Source: Clostridia bacterium
GTDB taxonomy: Bacteria; Bacillota; Clostridia; Oscillospirales; Acutalibacteraceae
Length of the DNA: 64,000 bases
Direction: 5' to 3'
Assembly: GCA_017416765.1 (NCBI GenBank)
Contig: JAFQBE010000033.1
Span: 1 to 64,000, forward strand
The position numbers and the translations under genes are program-made. The notes beneath the pieces were generated by a model, which was not told where the DNA came from, searched no databases, and worked only from the letters and a program-made list of their open reading frames with translations. Positions 1-6,253 of the stretch are shown one piece after another; positions within the stretch are counted from its first letter, which is position 1; each line of letters begins with the position of its first letter.

Positions 1-152
1 CGATATACCTAACGGTGCGATATATGCTTCGCATGCGATATACGCTGCGGCGTACAGGGGATTTATATCATATCGCAGGCGAATGTAGTGAGCCTATATC
101 GCAATTTCATTTGTGAAATTATATCGCATTTGCCGTTAGGCGAATATATCGC
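1..152. repeat. Palindromic intergenic repeat built from GCGATAT units
   Basis: The motif GCGATAT occurs three times in forward orientation (around 1, 18 and 35) and then four times inverted as ATATCGC (around 69, 96, 121 and 146). The outer ends also pair: CCTAACGG near 8-15 matches CCGTTAGG at 133-140. The whole stretch is therefore a large imperfect inverted repeat, possibly cut by the window edge. A smaller hairpin (AATTTC/GAAATT) sits at about 103-120. No ORF fits here. I infer an interspersed palindromic repeat; its origin is unknown. Confidence 0.6.
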
Positions 153-203
153 TAAACTGTAATTTGTTTATCCGCATTCATGAATCGCCCCTGCAAGATT
201 TTA

Positions 204-232
204 TTGACCTTTATTTTTAAATGTGGTATATT
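204..232 (+). promoter_or_regulatory. Sigma-A-type promoter of a candidate small RNA
   Basis: TTGACC at 204-209 and TATATT at 227-232 are separated by 17 bp. Transcription would start near 239, at the base of the long stem described in the next entry. No RBS or credible ORF follows, so the promoter appears to serve a non-coding transcript. Confidence 0.55.
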
Positions 233-238
233 GTTACC

Positions 239-380
239 GCAACACAGTTTAATATTATTCCGCAAGAAGCATACTTTTGGTAAAAATGTATGCTCTGGTT
301 TTCTATCTTCTTGTGGGATTGAACTGTGTTGCGACAGAAGAGCTGCATTTTTCGTGCGCTCTTTTGGGCGCACTTTTTTA
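239..380 (+). ncRNA. Candidate small structured RNA with own promoter and terminator
   Basis: About 140 nt. The 5' part GCAACACAGTT (239-250) pairs perfectly with AACTGTGTTGC (about 322-332). Inside it, CCGCAAGAAG pairs with CTTCTTGTGG, and an apical hairpin GCATAC/GTATGC closes the structure. A second hairpin, GTGCGC...GCGCAC, followed by TTTTTT (about 353-380), is a good intrinsic terminator on the same strand. Promoter, rod-like fold and terminator together point to an independent sRNA. The shape is 6S-like, but I do not recognise a named family. ORFs overlapping this stretch lack an RBS and I regard them as spurious. Confidence 0.5.
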
Positions 381-420
381 TTTTCTGTTGAAATGCATAT
401 CTCTGAATGCTGCGAAAGAT

Positions 421-470
421 AAAAATACAGGGCAGGTTTTGATTTTTTTAAGCCTGCCCTGTATTTTTTA
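421..470. terminator. Bidirectional intrinsic terminator
   Basis: AAAAATACAGGGCAGG (421-436) pairs perfectly with CCTGCCCTGTATTTTT (453-468). It has A/T tracts on both sides and touches the stop codon of the leftward alpha-mannosidase gene. It would end that operon and also block rightward readthrough. Confidence 0.8.
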
Positions 471-3323
471 GCCTACAAATTTAATTGTAAGTATCTTTTT
501 GCCTGTGATTTCAAATTCTGCAAAGCCGTCTGCATCAACGGTAAGGGGCGCTTCGTCAAGCTCTTCAAGTGTAACGAGCTTAACTTCCTTCCACTGCTTA
601 CCGGAGTATGCGGGAAGCTCAAATTCAGCAATCTGCCTTTCAACGGGGGACTGTGCCTTTTCAATCGGAGCAATGCCGCCGTTTAAGCGGATAGCGTTTT
701 TAACTGCTTTGTCGGAGGGGTTGAACAGTCTGACAATGTAGCCTTCGCCGTCCTCGCTCTTTTTGATTGCGCTGACATTGAGGTTTTCGTCCTTGAGTTC
801 AAGGAAGGAGTGAACAAGACCGTTCTTACCGTGTGCTGTGGGAGCAATCTGTGCAGCTGTGCAGTAGAGGTTAAAGCGTTCGCTTTCCTGCCATACGCCT
901 GCATCTTCCCAGTTGCCCTTGTGCGGCATGAATGCATAGCGGAATGTGTTTACGCCGATGCACTGTGAGCCCTTGTCCCAATCGCTGTAATTCTGCATAT
1001 CCTTTGTAACGCAGATGCGAAGCGGATAAGCACGAATGAGGGAAAGGAGAAGTGTGCCGTCTTCATCGTCGGCTGCTTCGTATGCTTTAAGACCTGTGTT
1101 GAGAAGTGCTGCACCGTTTGTGCCGTCGTTGATGCTGACAAAGGAATTCATCGGATGCTCTGTCATGGGCGGCTCATCATAAAGTGAGTAATCGGGCTTT
1201 TCAATCGGGCGGGATACAACATCGAACTGACCCTGTGAATCTGCAAACTGTGCCTTGATGCCTGTCGGGAAAGCAACCTGCAGGTAGTGGTCTTCGCAGC
1301 GGTTGTTGATTGTTGTTTCAATTTCAACAAACTTTGCACCCTTGCGGAGTGTTACGAGGCTTTCAATATCAACGGGGAGCTTATGCTCGCTTCTTGATTT
1401 TTCGTCGAATGCTCTCTTTTCGGGGAGCTGCCAGCGCATTGTAACTTTGTAGGTTGTTTCAAATTCGCCGTGGCGGAGCAGAGTAACCTGAGCCTGTTCG
1501 CCAAGTGTTGTAAAGGTTTCATCACATTCGGGGGCAACATGCTGCCAGGGGTTGCCGATTTCGCCGCTGTCCTTGAAATAGCCGAGGTTGTTGAACACTC
1601 TGCCTGTATCCTTTTCAACAACATTGAATGTACCGTTGTGGTTGAAGGAAACCTTGAGGTATTCGTTTTCCATAACATTTGTTGTTTTTACAAGTGTTAC
1701 GGGTGTAGTTGCGCGGACATTGTAAAGCGGGCGGATTTTAAGCGTTTTGTAGCCCATTGCGGGTACATCGGAAACTTCTGCCGCAATATAGTACTGCTCT
1801 GTGTGAAGAACATTTGCTGTGTCGTTGGGGTTCTGGATAATCTGTGCATTTGCCTTGTTTGTTGAAAGAATCTGATACTTGACGGTGCTGCCGTCTGTAT
1901 CAAGAATTTCAAAGCTGTCTGCCTTCCATTCTGTGGGAATTTCAACGCGCAGGTTGACTGTTTCGGTTCTCTTGAACGGTGCGGGGTTGAATACTACAAC
2001 AGCTACATCGTCGCGGCTGAAGGATTTAAGGTCAATATCGCCTGCAATATCCATAAATGCGCGCTCAAATACGCACATTGAAAGCTCGCGTGACTGTCTG
2101 TAACGGGACATAACATCCTCGTAAACAACGTCGCGTCCGCAAGCACCGATGCTGTCGTGACCGTGGTTCTGGAGAAGGTAGTTGTAGGAAAGGTCAATGA
2201 AATTCTGCGGATAGGGTGCGCCGGAAAGGGATGCGAAAACAGCGAACGGCTCAGCGTAGTTGATGAGTCTTCTTTCTGTATCGAAGTTTTCCTGCTTTAT
2301 GTATGTGCGTGCGGAAAGAATCCAGCCGCAAAGCTCGCTTACGCTGCCCTTGGTGTAGGGGTCGCGCATTTCACCGCGAAGTACGGGTGAATCGGGCTTG
2401 AAGTTTGCGATAATGCTCTGCTCCATTTCACGCAGTGTGCTGTGGAATACGTTTGCGTCGGGGAGTGCTGCATCAAGGTCCTTGATAAGCTGAACCTCAC
2501 GCGCATCGGGGCAGGATGAGTCGTGACCTGCGGACCAGAAGCGGTGGCTTGTTGTCCAGTCGCCGTCCTGCTCTTTTACAGCCTGCTCAGCTCGTGCCTT
2601 TATGTTTTCTTCGTGGTATTCGTAGAAGGGGTGTGTGTACTGGTAGTCGAGCTTCCAGTCGCGGTCGATGAGCTTGAATACACCGTTGTTCTGATTCCAG
2701 AGCATATCGCGGTTGTTTTCATCGGACTGGTTGAAATATACGGGGCGCTGTACAACGTACCAGATGTTGTAACGCGGACGCTTTGCAAGGCGGGATGCGT
2801 AAATGCGTGTGCCGTCGGGGCTTTCCCAGAAGAATTCGGAGTTGGGAGCCTTGTATTCGTTAATGCCTCTGTAGAAGGAAGCAAAGTTGATGCCGAAGCC
2901 TGAATAAATCTGAGGGAGCTGTGAAATCTGACCCCAGCCGAAGGGTGAGTAGCCTGTTTTGCTGATGCCGCCCATTTCCTTACCGATTTTGTGACCGAGC
3001 AGAAGGTTGCGGATAAGTGCTTCGCTGCCTACTGTGAATTCGTCGGGAAGGCAGAACCAGGGACCTACAGCAATTTTACCCTCTTTGATATACTTCTGAA
3101 GCTTTTCCTTCTTTTCGGGGTAAACTTCAAGATAGTCCTGAACAGGCATGGTCTGCGAGTCAAGGTGGAAATGCTTGTAATCCGGGTACTTGTCGAGAAT
3201 ATCAAGCAGCATGTCGAGCATATAGCCGAGCATATGCTGTGTACGGCGTGCGGAAAAACGCCATTCTCTGTCCCAATGGGTGTTGGATATAAAGTGACAC
3301 TGGAGCTTATCTTTTTTATCCAT
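468..3323 (-). CDS. GH38 family protein (alpha-mannosidase-like) lacking the usual nucleophile
   Basis: 951 residues, the length and layout of a bacterial GH38 alpha-mannosidase: N-terminal catalytic (beta/alpha) domain, middle helical domain, then beta-sandwich domains. Family zinc ligands are visible as NTHWDREW (His16, Asp18) and probably WSAGHD (His267). In canonical GH38 enzymes the nucleophile/zinc ligand Asp lies in a P-D-x-F-G-Q type motif. Here the matching stretch reads YSPFGWGQ, with Phe128 where Asp is expected (codon 2940-2942, TTC). The strong RBS AAGGAG lies inside the end of the upstream HAD gene, 11 bp away, so the two are co-transcribed. It may be a subfamily with a shifted catalytic residue, an inactive paralogue or a glycan-binding protein; the fold assignment is firm, the activity is not. 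Confidence 0.85.
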   Translation of the reverse strand: MDKKDKLQCHFISNTHWDREWRFSARRTQHMLGYMLDMLLDILDKYPDYKHFHLDSQTMPVQDYLEVYPEKKEKLQKYIKEGKIAVGPWFCLPDEFTVGSEALIRNLLLGHKIGKEMGGISKTGYSPFGWGQISQLPQIYSGFGINFASFYRGINEYKAPNSEFFWESPDGTRIYASRLAKRPRYNIWYVVQRPVYFNQSDENNRDMLWNQNNGVFKLIDRDWKLDYQYTHPFYEYHEENIKARAEQAVKEQDGDWTTSHRFWSAGHDSSCPDAREVQLIKDLDAALPDANVFHSTLREMEQSIIANFKPDSPVLRGEMRDPYTKGSVSELCGWILSARTYIKQENFDTERRLINYAEPFAVFASLSGAPYPQNFIDLSYNYLLQNHGHDSIGACGRDVVYEDVMSRYRQSRELSMCVFERAFMDIAGDIDLKSFSRDDVAVVVFNPAPFKRTETVNLRVEIPTEWKADSFEILDTDGSTVKYQILSTNKANAQIIQNPNDTANVLHTEQYYIAAEVSDVPAMGYKTLKIRPLYNVRATTPVTLVKTTNVMENEYLKVSFNHNGTFNVVEKDTGRVFNNLGYFKDSGEIGNPWQHVAPECDETFTTLGEQAQVTLLRHGEFETTYKVTMRWQLPEKRAFDEKSRSEHKLPVDIESLVTLRKGAKFVEIETTINNRCEDHYLQVAFPTGIKAQFADSQGQFDVVSRPIEKPDYSLYDEPPMTEHPMNSFVSINDGTNGAALLNTGLKAYEAADDEDGTLLLSLIRAYPLRICVTKDMQNYSDWDKGSQCIGVNTFRYAFMPHKGNWEDAGVWQESERFNLYCTAAQIAPTAHGKNGLVHSFLELKDENLNVSAIKKSEDGEGYIVRLFNPSDKAVKNAIRLNGGIAPIEKAQSPVERQIAEFELPAYSGKQWKEVKLVTLEELDEAPLTVDADGFAEFEITGKKILTIKFVG

Positions 3324-3334
3324 TTTTATTCTCC

Positions 3335-4330
3335 TTATCCTTTAATGATTTTCATTATTTCTTCAAAGTTGTTGCAGAAATGTGAGCATACTGCCTTTGT
3401 GCCGCTGGATTCAATGTTGCCGCCGGCAATACCTATAGTAGTGTAGCCTGCAAGACGCACCGAACAAGCGCCTGCGCCGCTGTCCTCAATACCGATAACG
3501 CGGTTTCTGTCTGCAAAGGCTTCGCCCAGACCGACAATTGAAGTTTCGGAATACAGCCACGGATGGGGCTTGGGTGAAAGCTCGCCGAGTGTGCCTACGC
3601 TGCCCTTGCGAAGCGGAAAGCCTGCGGAAATAATTGCATCGTAGAAATCCTTGGGGTCGCCCATGCCGAGGGTTTTGAATGCGGAAAGAATTTCAGGCCA
3701 TGCCTTTTCGTAAAGACCGGAAGTGACAAGGCCGATTTTAATGCCCATAGCTTTAAGTTCAAGCAGGAAATCCTTAACACCCTCTGTGGGTGTGAATGCG
3801 CCGTCCTTACCTCTGCCTGCCATAATTTCTTCCATTTCGCGGTGCGTGTGTTCAAAGTAGAAATCGCGTGCCTTTTCGAGCGATTCACCGGGGCAGTACT
3901 TGTCGATACAGTACTGAAGGTGTTCGGAAACGCTGTGACCTGAAACAAAGGGCAGGTCAGCATCCTCAAGCTCAAACTTCGGGTTGCCGAGCATGCTTGC
4001 GGTACTCATCTGAATAATCCATACCCAGAAATCCTCGCTGCGTACCGTTGTGCCGTCAAGGTCCATAAGCACAGCGTTTAGCGGATATTCTGTTTTAACA
4101 GGATATACAGGATAGTAAACAGGGTAGGCGATTGCAGATTTTACGCAAGCCAGTGAGTGTGAGCCGAAGGACACAAACTCAACCTTTTTGTCGCCTGTTG
4201 CCACAATGCAGTCTACGCCGTTTTTGCCGGTGATAAATTTGCCGTCTTCTGTTGTTTCAAGAAGATGAAAACCGCTCTCGGGTCCGACAACACCGAGGTC
4301 GGGGATAATAACTTTTTTGTCGAGAAGCAT
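3335..4330 (-). CDS. HAD-superfamily sugar-phosphate phosphatase/phosphomutase
   Basis: 331 residues. A beta-phosphoglucomutase-like HAD core starts near residue 85: motif I MDLDGTT (Asp90, Asp92), motif II GLVTSG, a Lys-containing KPHPW segment, and motif IV IGIEDSGAG. The cap domain lies between motifs I and II. An extra N-terminal region of about 80 residues, not seen in typical 220-residue relatives, precedes the core; the RBS GAAAGGAAAA just before the ATG supports this long start. It is the first gene of a two-gene operon with the GH38-like gene, which suggests it handles a phosphorylated sugar from mannoside breakdown. The substrate cannot be read from sequence. Confidence 0.85.
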   Translation of the reverse strand: MLLDKKVIIPDLGVVGPESGFHLLETTEDGKFITGKNGVDCIVATGDKKVEFVSFGSHSLACVKSAIAYPVYYPVYPVKTEYPLNAVLMDLDGTTVRSEDFWVWIIQMSTASMLGNPKFELEDADLPFVSGHSVSEHLQYCIDKYCPGESLEKARDFYFEHTHREMEEIMAGRGKDGAFTPTEGVKDFLLELKAMGIKIGLVTSGLYEKAWPEILSAFKTLGMGDPKDFYDAIISAGFPLRKGSVGTLGELSPKPHPWLYSETSIVGLGEAFADRNRVIGIEDSGAGACSVRLAGYTTIGIAGGNIESSGTKAVCSHFCNNFEEIMKIIKG

Positions 4331-4408
4331 AGCGTTTTCCTTTCAGAAAATTAAATTTTAAAAATTCAATATATTTTAACATATTTAACTCAAGATGTAA
4401 ATCAAAAT

Positions 4409-4633
4409 TCACATAAAAATATCATTATATTCTACGGAAAGAATTTCTTTTAAAAGTTTAATTTCGTCCGGGTAAAGATGTCTTTGTCCCACTTCTATTT
4501 TTGCAAGGGCACTTCGGGTAATATCGCACCCCCTTACCTGTAATTTAGCGGATAACTGTTCTTGTGTGAGTTCAGCTTTTTCTCTTAAATTTCTGATATT
4601 CATACCAACAAGTTTTTCATATTCTTTATTCAT
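4409..4633 (-). CDS. Small XRE-family transcriptional regulator
   Basis: About 74 residues consisting almost wholly of one Cro/C1-type helix-turn-helix (MNIRNLREKAELTQEQLSAK, then SALAKIEVGQR). I place the start at 4633, because AAAGGTG lies 8 bp upstream; an in-frame extension of 17 residues to 4684 lacks an RBS and crosses a predicted operator. It diverges from the zinc-ribbon/TM2 gene, and two related palindromes lie in the shared intergenic region, so autoregulation plus control of the divergent genes is likely. The region is more AT-rich than its neighbours. Confidence 0.8.
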   Translation of the reverse strand: MNKEYEKLVGMNIRNLREKAELTQEQLSAKLQVRGCDITRSALAKIEVGQRHLYPDEIKLLKEILSVEYNDIFM

Positions 4634-4650
4634 AATAATGTCACCTTTCT

Positions 4651-4670
4651 TTGCACCTAAACAGGAACAA
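4651..4670. promoter_or_regulatory. Predicted operator 1 of the XRE regulator
   Basis: TTGCACCTAAACAGGAACAA is an imperfect 20-bp palindrome: 6 of 8 arm positions pair (TTGCACCT against AGGAACAA). It starts 18 bp upstream of the chosen XRE start codon and shares TTGCACCT with the second palindrome at 4711-4730. Confidence 0.5.
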
Positions 4671-4710
4671 AAATTTCTTGACATTATTTTATGTTGATGT
4701 TAGAATTAAA

Positions 4711-4730
4711 TTGCACTTATATAGGTGCAA
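4711..4730. promoter_or_regulatory. Predicted operator 2 of the XRE regulator
   Basis: TTGCACTTATATAGGTGCAA is a near-perfect 20-bp palindrome (9 of 10 arm positions). It lies just before the RBS of the rightward zinc-ribbon gene. It shares its half-site with operator 1, 60 bp away. A regulator of this size usually binds such sites as a dimer; binding here is inferred. Confidence 0.55.
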
Positions 4731-4754
4731 AATAATTACAAAGGAAGTATTTTT

Positions 4755-5162
4755 ATGTTTTGTAAATCATGCGGTACGAAGATGAATGATAATCAGATAG
4801 TATGTCTCTCCTGTGGTTGTTCAGCGGGAACAGGGAGTGAGTTTTGTGCAAATTGCGGCGGCAAGTTAAATCCTAATTCAGTTGCTTGTCTTAATTGCGG
4901 TGTAGCTTCAAGCTTTGGTGCTGCTCAAATACAAGGTAAAGACTCAAATGTTTCCGATAAGGATTGGCTTATAACTCTGTTAATTTGTTTATTTGTAGGC
5001 GGCTTGGGAATACACCGTTTTTATGTAGGCAAGACAGGAACAGGTATTCTGTGGTTGTTTACCTTAGGTTGCTTTGGTATTGGTTCGATTATTGACCTGA
5101 TAATGATTTTATGCGGTAAATTTACCGATGCAGACGGTAAAGAAATAAAGCACGGCAAATAA
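4755..5162 (+). CDS. Zinc-ribbon and TM2-domain membrane protein
   Basis: 135 residues. Two short zinc ribbons open the protein (MFCKSCGTK... then CANCGGKL with CLNCG). A TM2 domain follows: two hydrophobic helices around GGLGIHRFYVG, the family signature. The start is ATG 4755, with AAGGAAG 7-10 bp upstream; a 10-residue upstream extension has no RBS and overlaps operator 2. It is followed 12 bp later by a second zinc-ribbon membrane protein. TM2 proteins have no general biochemical function assigned. The pair is probably controlled by the divergent XRE regulator. Confidence 0.8.
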   Translation: MFCKSCGTKMNDNQIVCLSCGCSAGTGSEFCANCGGKLNPNSVACLNCGVASSFGAAQIQGKDSNVSDKDWLITLLICLFVGGLGIHRFYVGKTGTGILWLFTLGCFGIGSIIDLIMILCGKFTDADGKEIKHGK

Positions 5163-5174
5163 GGAGAAAATATC

Positions 5175-5519
5175 ATGAAATCTTGTCCATCATGCGGTAA
5201 CGAAATAAATGATAATGCAATTCTCTGTGTTAATTGCGGTACAGAATTGAATTCTGTTGAAAAAGCTACTGCTGATTTAAGTTGCATTCAAAAAAATATA
5301 AAGTTAATTTTTATCGGACTGCTTTTATTAGGTGTTGCATTTGTCTTTTCAAGTATTTGGGGAGTGGCAACAGCGTTTTTGCATAGTCTTATCGGTTCAA
5401 CTGTATTTACAATAATCAACGGAATATTTGGCTTGGCTTTTAACGGCTTGAGAATTGCTGGATTGGTACTTGGTTTTATCGGTTGTTTGAACATAAAAAA
5501 GGAAATTGAAAATAAATAA
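5175..5519 (+). CDS. Zinc-ribbon membrane protein of unknown function
   Basis: 114 residues. An N-terminal zinc ribbon (CPSCGNEI...CVNCGTEL, residues 4-25) is followed by two strongly hydrophobic segments at about 43-65 and 75-105. The RBS AAGGAG lies at 5161-5166. It is the second gene of the operon behind the TM2 protein. No catalytic motif is visible. Such ribbon-plus-helix proteins are common in Clostridia and lack a defined role. Confidence 0.7.
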   Translation: MKSCPSCGNEINDNAILCVNCGTELNSVEKATADLSCIQKNIKLIFIGLLLLGVAFVFSSIWGVATAFLHSLIGSTVFTIINGIFGLAFNGLRIAGLVLGFIGCLNIKKEIENK

Positions 5520-5593
5520 AATTATTTCGTTGGTTTATTTAAAAGGAAAAGATTATTCGTATATATATTCAGGATGACATTAAAATTTTCATG

Positions 5594-5621
5594 ACCGCAC
5601 TTTCGGGTGCGGTTCTTTTTT
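5594..5621 (+). terminator. Intrinsic terminator after zinc-ribbon operon
   Basis: ACCGCAC...GTGCGGT stem with a short TTTCGG loop, followed by TCTTTTTT. It lies 75 bp after the second zinc-ribbon gene on the same strand. Confidence 0.75.
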
Positions 5622-5629
5622 GTGTATGC

Positions 5630-5740
5630 GTAGGGGTCGGTCTCCCCGACGAATTGCAACCGCTTTGCACTTGTATTCATCCGGATAAATTACAGTTTAG
5701 CGGCGAGTCGCCGCAGACAATGCCGCCTATTATAAAATTG
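5630..5740. repeat. Mosaic intergenic repeat (GGGGTCGGTCTCCCCGACG type)
   Basis: The stretch contains GGGGTCGGTCTCCCCGACG, which looks like a widespread Clostridia intergenic repeat. It also holds an inverted copy of the module CGCTAAACTGTAATTT (5687-5702, minus strand), which occurs again at 150-165 and, with one change, at 6148-6163. A small GGCGAGTCGCC hairpin is included. No gene is visible. Confidence 0.45.
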
Positions 5741-5789
5741 ATTTAACAATTAAAAATCATCAACGGCGTAAAAACAAAAGCAAAATAAA

Positions 5790-6040
5790 AATGAATGATG
5801 TCGGTAGGCTGAACGGAACAGGCTGACGGGAATGAACTTCAATCATTCATCCGAGCGTGGGAACCATAGGCGGTAAATACAGCTTAATTTTCAGCTGATA
5901 CTTAAATAGCCATTATGGCAGCAGAACAAAACTTTTTGTTCTGTCTGCCGAGCGGGTTTACTTACCGTCAGCCGTAGTGGAGTGCTTGTAACTCAAAAAG
6001 TTCTTTTGGTTACTTTTGTAACGCCTGACAAAAGTAACAT
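5790..6040 (+). ncRNA. Candidate large structured RNA of unknown class
   Basis: No ORF explains this 250-bp stretch, which folds strongly. GGCTGACGG (5821-5829) pairs with CCGTCAGCC (5965-5973) over long range. Inside lie GGCAG-AGAACAAAA paired with TTGTTCT-CTGCC (about 5917-5949) and CAGCT/AGCTG (about 5880-5896). GAATGAT (5793-5799) pairs with ATCATTC (5842-5848), which would form a pseudoknot with the long-range helix. A perfect 11-bp hairpin GTTACTTTTGT/ACAAAAGTAAC (6008-6038) closes the 3' side. From memory, the size and pseudoknotted long-range helix recall the raiA-motif RNA of Firmicutes, but I cannot verify that. Strand is chosen from the 3' hairpin and is uncertain. Confidence 0.45.
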
Positions 6041-6081
6041 ACAATTACTTTACCAATACTGCACTTTTTATTTTATGCAAT

Positions 6082-6130
6082 CCTCCGTCATTGCTCCGCA
6101 ATGCCACCTCCTTTCAAAAGGAGGTTTTGA
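6082..6130. repeat. Half copy of the CCTCTCC/GGAGAGG palindromic element
   Basis: CCTCCGTC, a hairpin ATTGC/GCAAT, then CCACCTCC and a second hairpin CCTCC/GGAGG follow the same order as the left halves of the elements at 56658-56844 and 58273-58444. Only one half is present here and the second half is missing. Confidence 0.5.
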
Positions 6131-6167
6131 CAAAAAATTCAACAGAGCGATAAACTGTAATTTTATA

Positions 6168-6196
6168 TTGAAATATTTAATTTATAATGCTATACT
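6168..6196 (+). promoter_or_regulatory. Sigma-A-type promoter of the second GH38 gene
   Basis: TTGAAA (6168-6173) and TATACT (6191-6196) are separated by exactly 17 bp. Transcription would begin near 6203, leaving a 5' leader of about 50 nt before the TTG start. Confidence 0.6.
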
Positions 6197-6253
6197 ATAA
6201 CACAATGGGAATATATTGGTTTTCCAAGTTTACATAAAGAAAGGACGATTTGT

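Noticed and set aside
180..471. Short rightward ORFs of 64-80 codons
   Set aside because: No RBS, no domain, and they overlap a folded RNA with its own promoter and terminator.
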